IMG/VR virus record: IMGVR_UViG_3300029319_000118
Coordinates: 1 to 42,856 of that record
Length of the DNA: 42,856 bases
Direction: 5' to 3' (one strand)
Origin: a virus
The notes under the pieces are model-generated. The model saw nothing but the letters and a program-made list of their open reading frames with translations. It did no database searches and was not told the DNA's origin. This document shows, piece by piece, positions 27,601 through 34,146 of this stretch. The position numbers and the translations under genes are program-made. Numbering within the stretch: the first letter of the stretch is position 1; every line of letters begins with the position of its first letter.

Positions 27601-28156
27601 GGATAAATTAAGAAAGGCATACGGAGAACCAACAAAGTTTGACATTAAAGAGCCTACTCTTCCTGTTGGACCACGAATGCCTATTTCATCACGAGCTGAA
27701 TCATCAAGATCTGACGTTACAAGCTCTTCTGCTAGACCTGTATCAGAAACTGAAAGTCTTTTATCAGCAAGAGGAAGAACAAATCAATTAAGATGGTTTC
27801 CTAGATTAGGAATTAGCACAGCTTGTACACTATTATTTGATAGCACAAAGGGTGGTACTGTAAAAGATATGATTTTTTCAAATGCAGGTGGTGTAGATAG
27901 AAATATACATGTATTTATAACTAATATAGAAGCAGGAAATTGGACAAACTATCCTGATTTTGCAGGAATTAGTGACAATACTAAGGATTATGTATACTTA
28001 TTACAAGCTTTTACAGTGTCTGCAAACACTACAACAACACTTTCAAAAGCATGTGGATTATTAAATCCTATAAGTAGTGATGGAGATCCAAGAAATAATT
28101 TTTATATTTATGCTTTTACTGGTGGGCAAAGAATAGATGTAACATTAGTACTTTAA
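27587..28156 (+). CDS. Putative virion protein with disordered N-terminus, 189 aa
   Basis: It overlaps the previous gene by 14 bases. Residues 1-65 are Ser/Pro/Arg-rich and probably disordered. From about residue 70 the sequence turns into beta strands with TNQLRWFPRLG and many Asn/Thr turns, ending FTGGQRIDVTLVL. No signal peptide or catalytic motif. The profile of a flexible tether followed by a beta domain fits a head-fibre or tail-associated protein. Family not recognised. Confidence 0.5.
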   Translation: MADSRDKLRKAYGEPTKFDIKEPTLPVGPRMPISSRAESSRSDVTSSSARPVSETESLLSARGRTNQLRWFPRLGISTACTLLFDSTKGGTVKDMIFSNAGGVDRNIHVFITNIEAGNWTNYPDFAGISDNTKDYVYLLQAFTVSANTTTTLSKACGLLNPISSDGDPRNNFYIYAFTGGQRIDVTLVL

Positions 28157-28419
28157 TGAAAGAAAGATTACCAATTTTTTTAAGTACCTGGACCTTTAAA
28201 GATAAAAGAGGATCTGTAAGAAAAGCCGAAAGAGTCATAGTTAAAGGAAATCCAGACACCATTATTAACAATGAGATGTTAATAAATCGTGCGTTGAGGG
28301 GTTTAAGAGGGCTTAGAAAAAACCATACCTTCAAGCCAATCAATGTAGAACTAATATCACAACATGGATATGGACCAGACGAATCAGAAACAAAATCAAT
28401 CTTTAAGAGAAGAAGTTAA
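28156..28419 (+). CDS. Small basic hypothetical protein, 87 aa
   Basis: It is coupled to the previous gene by a one-base TAATG overlap and overlaps the next gene by about 50 bases in another frame. It is basic, with RALRGLRGLRKNHTFKP in the middle. The C-terminal 18 residues lie in the overlap and may be free to vary. No family was recognised. Confidence 0.5.
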   Translation: MKERLPIFLSTWTFKDKRGSVRKAERVIVKGNPDTIINNEMLINRALRGLRGLRKNHTFKPINVELISQHGYGPDESETKSIFKRRS

Positions 28420-29677
28420 GTCTTATTTATTAGACAATCCTGAATTACTTAACTCTAAATACGCTGAGACTGCAGCTAAATTTAATACCAATTACGAACA
28501 CGTTAGAAGCATAGCAAGATCAATAAGAAAAGATATTGAGCCAGCGAAGATAACAGAAAAAACATCATTTGTAGAAAATAAAGAAGGAGCAGTAGTTACC
28601 TGTGAAGACTCTAGCAGGGTAAAGTCATTAGAGGATTTACTAAAAGCGTGTAAAGTTAATACTGAAGAATGGGAAGTAGACAAATACGACATAGGTACTT
28701 ATGAGGTTACTGGTTTTGATAAAGAAAGAAACCCAATAACAATACCAATGTTTAGAACTAAGGCTTGGTTAAAAAAGATAGATCAGTCTAAAAACATAAA
28801 CAAGATAAGAGAGGAGCTAATTAAAGATTTGGTTCCTCTTTTTGGTTATACACCTAAACCAATAATAAGACCTTCTTCTTATAAAGATGACGATCCACAT
28901 TTATTAGAAATTAATGCGTTTGATTTACATCTTGGAAAAATAGGTATTAAAGGAGATGATTATAGCCTTAAAATAGCAGAAGAAAGAATGATGGAAGCAG
29001 TAGATCATTTAATGAAAAGGTCTAGTGGGTTTTATATAAATGAAATATTGTTTGTTGCGGGTAATGATTTTTTAAACGCTGATGGCGATTGGCCTGTGCC
29101 GAGCACAACTAAAGGAACGCCACAATTTAATACAGACAAACATTTAGAAATATATAGAGCTGGAAGAAAGCTATTAGTTAGTGTAATTAACTTTTTATAC
29201 GAAATAGCACCCGTACATGTTTCAGTTATTCCAGGAAATCATGACAGAGAATCTATGCAACATCTTGGTGACGCTTTAGAATTGTTTTATGAGCAAAACG
29301 AAAATGTTACAATAGATAATTCTATGTCAATGATGAAGGCTTACAAATACGGTGTAAACTTAATAATTAACGATCATGGAGATGGTCCAAAACTAAATGA
29401 CCTGCCAGGTATCGTTTCTCAGCGTTATAGAGACGTTTGGAGCGATGTTCGCTACGTTGAGGTACATAGAGGTCATTTACACACAAACAAAGCTTACAAG
29501 ATGCAAGCCGTAGAAGAGCTTAATGGATTAACTGTAAGAAATCTATCTTCTATGGCAGCGACAGACGAATGGCATGACATGAAAGGATTTGTTGGCAATG
29601 TTAAAAAAGCACAAGCATTTGTGTGGAGTAAATATAACGGCTTACAAGCAAAACTTAATTATAACGTAAAATTATGA
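28364..29677 (+). CDS. Calcineurin-like metallophosphoesterase with N-terminal helical domain, 437 aa
   Basis: The dimetal phosphoesterase motifs are complete and in order: NAFDLHLGK (D..H), FVAGNDFLNADG (GND), IPGNHDRE (GNHD at 291-294), NDHGDG, and RGHLHTNK (GHLH). The first ~90 residues look like a winged-helix or HTH domain, with YAETAAKFNTNYEHVRSIAR reading as a recognition helix region. Related phage proteins are annotated as Mre11/SbcD-like exonucleases or phosphatases; no SbcC partner is visible here. An alternative ATG at 28370 removes two residues. Substrate unknown; DNA end processing or phosphate removal are the main options. Confidence 0.8.
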   Translation: MDMDQTNQKQNQSLREEVKSYLLDNPELLNSKYAETAAKFNTNYEHVRSIARSIRKDIEPAKITEKTSFVENKEGAVVTCEDSSRVKSLEDLLKACKVNTEEWEVDKYDIGTYEVTGFDKERNPITIPMFRTKAWLKKIDQSKNINKIREELIKDLVPLFGYTPKPIIRPSSYKDDDPHLLEINAFDLHLGKIGIKGDDYSLKIAEERMMEAVDHLMKRSSGFYINEILFVAGNDFLNADGDWPVPSTTKGTPQFNTDKHLEIYRAGRKLLVSVINFLYEIAPVHVSVIPGNHDRESMQHLGDALELFYEQNENVTIDNSMSMMKAYKYGVNLIINDHGDGPKLNDLPGIVSQRYRDVWSDVRYVEVHRGHLHTNKAYKMQAVEELNGLTVRNLSSMAATDEWHDMKGFVGNVKKAQAFVWSKYNGLQAKLNYNVKL

Positions 29678-29928
29678 GACTATTAGGAAACAGGGTTTTA
29701 GTAGAAATTAAAAAACCTGAAGAAAAAACTAAATCAGGAATTATTATACTTGAAGATACTCAAGAACAAAAGCCAGAAGGTTTTATTAAAGCCGTAGGAG
29801 AAGGTGTTAAAGAAGACATTAAGATCGGAGACGAAGTTATGTTCCGAAACTATGGGCAAATGATAAATATAGAGGGAGAAGAATACATGCTTTTACACGA
29901 GCCTGATATTCTAGCTGTAATTAACTAG
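29674..29928 (+). CDS. groES-like: GroES-like co-chaperonin, 84 aa
   Basis: The small GroES fold is recognisable: MRLLGNRVLVE at the start, TKSGIIIL in the mobile-loop region that contacts GroEL, GFIKAVGEG, IKIGDEVMFRNYG, and GEEYMLLHEPDILAVI at the end. Its 84 residues are slightly short for GroES (about 95), mainly in the mobile loop. Phages such as T4 (gp31) carry their own co-chaperonin so the host GroEL can fold large capsid proteins. Here the 3,903-residue polymerase and other very large virion proteins are plausible clients. The start overlaps the phosphoesterase stop by 4 bases. Confidence 0.88.
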   Translation: MRLLGNRVLVEIKKPEEKTKSGIIILEDTQEQKPEGFIKAVGEGVKEDIKIGDEVMFRNYGQMINIEGEEYMLLHEPDILAVIN

Positions 29929-30010
29929 GCCAAACTACAATTATATTTTTAGGCCATATAACCACTATATTAGGGTTTTCTTTAGTTCCAGTATATAAAC
30001 ACCCATCCAT
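29921..30010 (-). CDS. Possible 29-residue peptide at the convergent junction
   Basis: A short minus-strand frame starts in a TAATG overlap with the 35-residue gene upstream and ends inside the last codons of groES on the opposite strand. It encodes a repeated hydrophobic pattern (VVIWPKN then VVWPS). The coupling supports translation, but length and position make this uncertain. No hairpin terminator is visible at this tail-to-tail junction. Confidence 0.3.
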   Translation of the reverse strand: MDGCLYTGTKENPNIVVIWPKNIIVVWPS

Positions 30011-30117
30011 TATCGTCCTCTTTGTTTGGAGTATTCTTTTGTAAGAGCATCGTTCACCTTTTTAATTTGTTTTTCCAACCATCTTTTATATCTTCTTAGT
30101 TTTTCAGAGTATGTCAT
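30010..30117 (-). CDS. Basic helical mini-protein, 35 aa
   Basis: This frame encodes MTYSEKLRRYKRWLEKQIKK and ends SKQRGR; it is strongly basic and helical. Its ATG overlaps the stop of the upstream gene by ATGA, the same coupling used by longer genes in this arm. No family was recognised. The other minus-strand genes here show the same compact packing, so this is probably real. Confidence 0.45.
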   Translation of the reverse strand: MTYSEKLRRYKRWLEKQIKKVNDALTKEYSKQRGR

Positions 30118-30308
30118 TCTTGAATTGAGTTTGGTGTTGGGTATTCTTTTGTGCTGCAAGATAATTTTGCGTTTTTCTTTGGAGGACTAAATCCAAATTG
30201 TAGTTCAAAAAGAATATCTGTGTTAATTGTTTTAGGTATTTTTATTTTTTTAATAAGCTCTCCATCTATCTCTTTATAAAAAATAATTTTTTGTCTATAT
30301 ACAGCCAT
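30114..30308 (-). CDS. Small hypothetical protein, 64 aa
   Basis: It encodes a basic protein with IIFYKEIDGELIKKIKIPK at the N-terminus and a polar C-terminus. No signal peptide or metal site. It sits between two genes with 1-base and 4-base overlaps. Not recognised. Confidence 0.5.
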   Translation of the reverse strand: MAVYRQKIIFYKEIDGELIKKIKIPKTINTDILFELQFGFSPPKKNAKLSCSTKEYPTPNSIQE

Positions 30309-30517
30309 TAGTTTACTATGTCATTATCTATATTGCCCCAGCCGTAATTTAATCGGCCTGTTGCATTTATTTCTTCTTCGCTAATAATAAACTGTAGTAA
30401 AGGAGGCTTGTCGTTTTCTATCCAATCTACGCATTGTTCGTATAGCTCTGCTACTAATAACGCCTGCAGATCTTCATGCGAATCATCATTTATTTCTATT
30501 TCCAGGCGTATCTTCAC
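30308..30517 (-). CDS. Small acidic hypothetical protein, 69 aa, GTG start
   Basis: The only suitable start is GTG at 30517 and no in-frame ATG exists nearby; the frame overlaps the upstream gene by 32 bases. The product is acidic with IRLEIEINDDSHEDLQALL at the start, a ferredoxin-like beta-alpha beginning. No family was recognised. Confidence 0.45.
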   Translation of the reverse strand: MKIRLEIEINDDSHEDLQALLVAELYEQCVDWIENDKPPLLQFIISEEEINATGRLNYGWGNIDNDIVN

Positions 30518-30776
30518 TATGATTATTAATTGCTATTTTCAAAAGTACTAAATATCCTATTAAATCGTCAACAGTATCTAAAGTATTTTTTCCTAACCCC
30601 TTGTTAGCAATTCTCATTAGCTTGTCGTCTATTCTAGCAGATAGGTTTTCTATGGCTGATCCTTTAGCAAATATGTTTGCTGGTTTTAATGCACTATCGC
30701 CATAGTTTATGTTTTTTTGTATAAGCAATTCTTTTATAGAATCGCAAGTTATTCTTATTTCAGTTCTTACGTCCAT
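30486..30776 (-). CDS. DUF1599 / nucleotide-modification-associated-like protein, 96 aa
   Basis: The pattern KNINYGDSAL, then SARIDDKLMRIANKG, then DTVDDLIGYLVLLKIA is that of the DUF1599/Nmad-type family: K..dYG, RiddKl.Ri and D.igYl. These proteins accompany nucleotide-modifying or nucleotide-pool enzymes in phages and have a MazG-like all-helical look. Acidic residues E44, D50, D51, D70 and D71 could hold a metal. It lies beside the radical SAM gene, which may be relevant if the phage modifies bases. Function inferred. Confidence 0.65.
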   Translation of the reverse strand: MDVRTEIRITCDSIKELLIQKNINYGDSALKPANIFAKGSAIENLSARIDDKLMRIANKGLGKNTLDTVDDLIGYLVLLKIAINNHSEDTPGNRNK

Positions 30777-30787
30777 TGTTTTTTAGT

Positions 30788-31645
30788 TTAAAATATATAT
30801 CTGATTGTGTTCCATGGAATTATTTTGGTATGCAAAGATATAAAATCTTTAATATAATCGCGTTTTAAGTTGTGTTTGTATCTAATATTTGTACCGCCAT
30901 ATTGAGACACTTTGTTTTCTTGATTTTCTGGAGTCCATAAAGTAGACTCTGAATCTATAACCCTTAAAAGATTGGCAATATGTTTCTTTTTATTATGTGT
31001 TAAAAATATAACCTCTGCTAAAACTTCTGATTTATATTCCACATAATTATTTAACATAATAAACAAATCAGCATAATCTTCTAGCCAGCCGTCATATACA
31101 ATAACAGGGCTAAAGTTTACATGAACATTATATCCTGCATCTATAAACGCATCAATAGCTTTTATTCTGTCAATTATTTTAGAAGTATTAGGTTCATGTA
31201 TATCCGCCATTTTTTGTGGCATCAAGCTAAATCTTATACGCATTTTACTTTTTGGATCAAACGTAGTAAGATCAGGATTTACATATTTTGTTGCAAAACT
31301 GCCCATAGCAATAGGATGATCCCTAAAGAATTCAAAGATACGTTCCCACTCATGATGCTTGGCGTGTAAAGCAAAATCTTCGTTACAGCTAATATCGTAA
31401 GTAGTAAATTGTGGGTGAGTTTGATTAGGTTTATCTACAGAAGTAAAAAAAGCATGATTGTTAATGTGTGTAAGTATTTCGTTAGTGTTAGAGGCAACGC
31501 TAAGACCCTTATCTTTATGCCTTTTCATATAACAATAACTACAATCGTATAAACAACCATAACCAAAACTAGGGCTAATAAAATCAGTAGATCTTCCAGA
31601 CTTTCTTATTTTAAAAGTCTTTCTGTTTACTATTTCTATTTTCAC
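30788..31645 (-). CDS. Spore photoproduct lyase-like radical SAM protein, 285 aa
   Basis: A radical SAM cluster motif CLYDCSYC lies at C31, C35 and C38 (CxxxCxxC), preceded by SPSFGYG, as in the SPL/SplB-like family. The rest has the TIM-barrel pattern: TTYDISCNEDF, FRDHPIAMGSFATKYVN, then MRIRFSLMPQKM, NVHVNFSPVIVYDGW and AEVIFLTHN. At 285 residues it is close to SPL-like length. SPL reverses the spore thymine photoproduct; phage homologues are uncharacterised and could repair UV lesions or act on modified bases. It belongs to the minus-strand DNA-metabolism operon. Confidence 0.75.
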   Translation of the reverse strand: MKIEIVNRKTFKIRKSGRSTDFISPSFGYGCLYDCSYCYMKRHKDKGLSVASNTNEILTHINNHAFFTSVDKPNQTHPQFTTYDISCNEDFALHAKHHEWERIFEFFRDHPIAMGSFATKYVNPDLTTFDPKSKMRIRFSLMPQKMADIHEPNTSKIIDRIKAIDAFIDAGYNVHVNFSPVIVYDGWLEDYADLFIMLNNYVEYKSEVLAEVIFLTHNKKKHIANLLRVIDSESTLWTPENQENKVSQYGGTNIRYKHNLKRDYIKDFISLHTKIIPWNTIRYIF

Positions 31646-32038
31646 TTAATCTAATTTTGATTTAAGATGGTTAATAATTTCATTCATTTTACGTTTATAA
31701 AATAAATCAAACTCTATATATTGTGTAACACCTTCTTCGTTTGTTTCTTTTGGAGAGGTTTGTTCCCACAGTCTATACAAAACACCACGCATTCTTTGAG
31801 CTGGAGTTTTAGTATCAAATTCCATATCAATACTAGCAGCTTCTACTGCATCTATTTGTTTTTGTGATATTGGCTGTGTAGATAACACAACAAATCCTGG
31901 TTGTTTAAGTACGCTGTATAAGTTTCCTACTGTTTCTGGTGATAATTCTGGTGTGCCTAATGAAACTCTTAGGCTGTTGTCTGCTAGAGTGCGAATGTTG
32001 TCAACACCGCCCTCAAACACAATTGTCTTTCTACTCAT
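31646..32038 (-). CDS. Conserved phage-type hypothetical protein, 130 aa
   Basis: The N-terminal half has alternating strands (TIVFEGGVDNIRTLADNSLR, then PGFVVLSTQPISQKQIDAV), followed by a helical C-terminus with QRMRGVLYRLWEQ and YIEFDLFYKRKMNEIINHL. That shape suggests a small alpha/beta binding protein. Its start overlaps the upstream stop by one base, and it abuts the radical SAM gene. No catalytic motif or family was recognised. Confidence 0.5.
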   Translation of the reverse strand: MSRKTIVFEGGVDNIRTLADNSLRVSLGTPELSPETVGNLYSVLKQPGFVVLSTQPISQKQIDAVEAASIDMEFDTKTPAQRMRGVLYRLWEQTSPKETNEEGVTQYIEFDLFYKRKMNEIINHLKSKLD

Positions 32039-32241
32039 TATTTATAAAAGTCGTGTTTAATTTCTGGTTGATATCTTGGTTGGTCTTTCATATCAAGATA
32101 ATTTTTGTAATAATCTTTAGCTTCATCTAAAGCTTTTTCTAAATCTTGTATATCATAATCAAACTGGCTTTCTTCCATCCATTTTGCTAATGCAAGCAAG
32201 ATAGCTTTTGATTTCTTTTTATGATTCTTATACTTAGACAT
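32038..32241 (-). CDS. Small helical hypothetical protein, 67 aa
   Basis: It has a basic N-terminus and long amphipathic helices with LALAKWMEESQFDYDIQDLE. No cysteines and no signal peptide. Coupled by one base to the following gene. Unrecognised. Confidence 0.5.
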   Translation of the reverse strand: MSKYKNHKKKSKAILLALAKWMEESQFDYDIQDLEKALDEAKDYYKNYLDMKDQPRYQPEIKHDFYK

Positions 32242-32242
32242 A

Positions 32243-32533
32243 TTAAAACATTTTTAATTGGTTATCATTTTTTTTATTTACATATTCATAATAATACAAT
32301 GTATACCTTTTGTCTCTACCGAATTTATCTTCAAAAGTTTCCTTGTGAAGCAACGGAGAATCTGGTCTAAGATAGTAATTTTCTGATTTATAAACAACTA
32401 CGGTTGGATTTTTCACCGCAAACGGCAACGCAACCAATGTTTTTCCTTTTAAACTTGGCTTTATTTTATAGCCTGGTATAAGCTTTTTTAGATGATATTT
32501 ATCGGTTTTTAAAAAGTTTGTAGTTTTATCCAT
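32243..32533 (-). CDS. Hypothetical protein, 96 aa
   Basis: Tyr/Lys-rich, with GKTLVALPFAVKNPTVVVYK strands and a C-terminal DNQLKMF. It overlaps the upstream gene by 25 bases. There is no recognised domain; the overall character is basic with mixed alpha and beta. Possibly binds DNA or protein, but the sequence gives nothing firmer. Confidence 0.5.
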   Translation of the reverse strand: MDKTTNFLKTDKYHLKKLIPGYKIKPSLKGKTLVALPFAVKNPTVVVYKSENYYLRPDSPLLHKETFEDKFGRDKRYTLYYYEYVNKKNDNQLKMF

Positions 32534-32763
32534 TTTTCTAATTGGTCTTTTGGATCTCGTGGTATGTGGTCAAACCAAAGCTGCCCTAAAAGCTTATTTG
32601 CCTCTTCTTTGGTTTCTGGTGGATTGTCTAGTATGTATTGTTTTTTATACTCATCATAAGGACAAAGATGAATAATTGATTCTATTTTATCTAACTGCCA
32701 CCACTCTACAGGTTGTTGTATTGGTTCTTCTTGATTGTTAAGTATTTTATCTAACTCATCCAT
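32509..32763 (-). CDS. Acidic hypothetical protein, 84 aa
   Basis: The ATG at 32763 (MDELDKILNN) is chosen because the longer frame uses a weak start and adds hydrophobic residues that overlap the promoter-like sequence. The protein is acidic with many Trp, including WWQLDKIESIIH and LWFDHIPRDPKDQLEKW. Not recognised. It is probably the first gene after a promoter, 34 bases from a -7-like box. Confidence 0.5.
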   Translation of the reverse strand: MDELDKILNNQEEPIQQPVEWWQLDKIESIIHLCPYDEYKKQYILDNPPETKEEANKLLGQLWFDHIPRDPKDQLEKWIKLQTF

Positions 32764-32796
32764 AATGCTGATTATCAATGTTTTATAGTTTTTGGC

Positions 32797-32804
32797 TAAA
32801 TGTA
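32797..32804 (-). promoter_or_regulatory. Minus-strand -7-like box TACATTTA
   Basis: On the minus strand the sequence reads GATTCGTACATTTAGCC upstream of the 32763 start, in the longest gap of this arm (132 bases). It resembles TAnnTTTG and shares the ATTCGTA prefix with the box at 34130. The nearest upstream TTG is 27 bases away, so the -33 element is unclear. Confidence 0.4.
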
Positions 32805-32861
32805 CGAATCCCCGTATTAAGAGAATTCGCACAACCAACCAAACAATGAAAACTATAGAAC

Positions 32862-32871
32862 AGAACGTTCT
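32862..32871. promoter_or_regulatory. Perfect 10-bp palindrome AGAACGTTCT (possible operator)
   Basis: AGAACGTTCT is a perfect inverted repeat within the 132-base gap between the 32896 and 32763 genes, about 60 bases upstream (on the minus strand) of a -7-like box. That position suits an operator or activator site. A GAATTC palindrome also lies nearby. No regulator gene can be assigned to it. Confidence 0.3.
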
Positions 32872-32895
32872 ACAAGAAAGACATTACAAAATTAA

Positions 32896-33252
32896 CTAAT
32901 TATTATCGTTAGTTGCAACTTCTTTCTTGTTTTTCTTTAACTGTTCGTCATGTTTTTTGAAAGCTTCTATTCTTTCTTTATAAGTAGGTACTAATTCTAA
33001 AATAAATTTGTGCAATTCATTTGAATAGTCATTTTTATTTTTGAGAATTTCTTTTTCATTTGGTTGATAAACCTTATAGTCCCACAAAGAAAGAACATGC
33101 TCGTAATACATAATAGCCTCTCTTTGATCTTTTAATAATCTTTCTACAAGGACAGGAACTGTTACACTAGCTCCATCAATTGTTAATTCTACAGTGCCGC
33201 TTTGCTGTGTAGCTTCTGGTTTTTGTGACTTTGGTGTTTTTCTTTTAGCCAT
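32896..33252 (-). CDS. Hypothetical protein, 118 aa
   Basis: A basic, disordered N-terminus is followed by TVELTIDGASVTVPVLVERL, then long Lys-rich helices to the C-terminus. It overlaps the DnaA-like gene upstream by 8 bases, suggesting co-translation. Many phages carry a short protein of this strand-then-coiled-helix shape beside replication genes, but I cannot name a family. Confidence 0.5.
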   Translation of the reverse strand: MAKRKTPKSQKPEATQQSGTVELTIDGASVTVPVLVERLLKDQREAIMYYEHVLSLWDYKVYQPNEKEILKNKNDYSNELHKFILELVPTYKERIEAFKKHDEQLKKNKKEVATNDNN

Positions 33253-33754
33253 AATTGATAATAGTTTTTAAATTATTTAATTGTTCTTTCAGTTTTGTGT
33301 TTTCTTTTGAAAGTTCGTTAACTCGGTTTTTAATTATTTCTATTTGCTTAAGCTCTTTTGTTTTTTCATCATAGAAATTCATAATATTGTCTTTATCTAA
33401 GATTTGGCTTATGTGTGCAGATAACACATCATACGCCTCTTTATATTCTTTGTAATATTCATAATCACCTTCGTGATTGTTTAAGTAATACAAAATAGAT
33501 GTTCTGTCTCTATTTATAAACTTAGCAACCACAGTAGGATGAAGATCATGATCAAAACAAAGAATAGTACAAAAAGCTTTTCTGCATAGAGTGAGCTCTG
33601 CTGTTCTTTTCTTTGATAATATTTGTTTTTTATTTTTTGAAAATAACAAATACAATACAGCATATAGCTCTTCGCCATAATAATCTAGAACATCTTGGCT
33701 CCAAGATTTATTTTTTTTAATTAGCGATAAGGTTTGTTCTTCTATATCTATCAT
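33245..33754 (-). CDS. DnaA domain IV-like DNA-binding protein with coiled coil, 169 aa
   Basis: Residues ~55-95 (CRKAFCTILCFDHDLHPTVV then AKFINRDRTSILYYLNNH) follow the Bac_DnaA_C pattern, where a helix is followed by the conserved GRDRSTV-like turn that reads the DnaA box. Here NRDRTSI takes that place. The AAA+ domain is absent, so this is a small stand-alone origin- or box-binding protein. Residues ~120-165 form a Lys/Glu coiled coil, suggesting dimerisation. It overlaps the RusA gene by ATGA. Likely roles are origin recognition or transcription control of the replication arm. Confidence 0.65.
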   Translation of the reverse strand: MIDIEEQTLSLIKKNKSWSQDVLDYYGEELYAVLYLLFSKNKKQILSKKRTAELTLCRKAFCTILCFDHDLHPTVVAKFINRDRTSILYYLNNHEGDYEYYKEYKEAYDVLSAHISQILDKDNIMNFYDEKTKELKQIEIIKNRVNELSKENTKLKEQLNNLKTIINYG

Positions 33755-34113
33755 AAAACTTTTATATATACCCCTGGGTTTTCTTTGTCGTATTCATATT
33801 GCTCAAATTGAGGTATCATAAATTCAGCATTATCATCTTCAATCCAACCATTCTTAACCATAAGGTCTTGAACAGTTTGTGCTGGATTTATATAATCAAA
33901 TTTATGCCTTGATCCTCTAACAAACTTAAACGACACCGTAACAGGGTATTTCTTGTTTTTGGTTTCGTTTTTAAAATGTGTTTTATACTGCAGGTAATAT
34001 CCTTTACTCTCTTTAATATAGCGCATTACAGTTTTACTGTTGATTAACATCTTTCCTGTCCAACGTTTTGAGTTTTTAGAGCTCGGGACATTACCTGGTA
34101 TAAATATTTCCAT
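33751..34113 (-). CDS. rusA-like: RusA-like Holliday junction resolvase, 120 aa
   Basis: Motifs of the RusA family are clear: IPGNVPSSKN near the start, a VSFKFVRGSRHKFDYINPAQ segment and VQDLMVKNGWIEDDNAEF. The acidic set D73, D83, D93 and D94 corresponds to the metal-binding aspartates around the usual D-x-DN...D pattern. The length (120 aa) matches phage RusA. It should cut four-way junctions from recombination-dependent replication, before packaging. It lies with SSB and Rad52-type genes. Confidence 0.85.
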   Translation of the reverse strand: MEIFIPGNVPSSKNSKRWTGKMLINSKTVMRYIKESKGYYLQYKTHFKNETKNKKYPVTVSFKFVRGSRHKFDYINPAQTVQDLMVKNGWIEDDNAEFMIPQFEQYEYDKENPGVYIKVL

Positions 34114-34129
34114 TTGAGATATAAAACCC

Positions 34130-34137
34130 CAAATATA
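34130..34137 (-). promoter_or_regulatory. Minus-strand -7 box TATATTTG
   Basis: On the minus strand AATTCGTATATTTGGGG lies in the 33-base gap upstream of rusA. It matches the TAnnTTTG consensus exactly and shares ATTCGTA with the box at 32797. A start about 10 bases before the ATG would give a very short leader. No TTG at -33 was found. Confidence 0.45.
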
Positions 34138-34146
34138 CGAATTTAA

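Noticed and set aside
29929-30009. Rho-independent terminator at the convergent junction
   Set aside because: Only a weak 4-base GGCC pairing with a loop of about 20 bases is visible and no GC-rich hairpin with a T run.
32846-32899. 17-codon plus-strand frame (MKTIEQNVLQ...) in the minus-arm gap
   Set aside because: Opposite to all surrounding genes, very short, and overlaps the end of the 32896 gene; the palindrome within it is a better explanation of the sequence.
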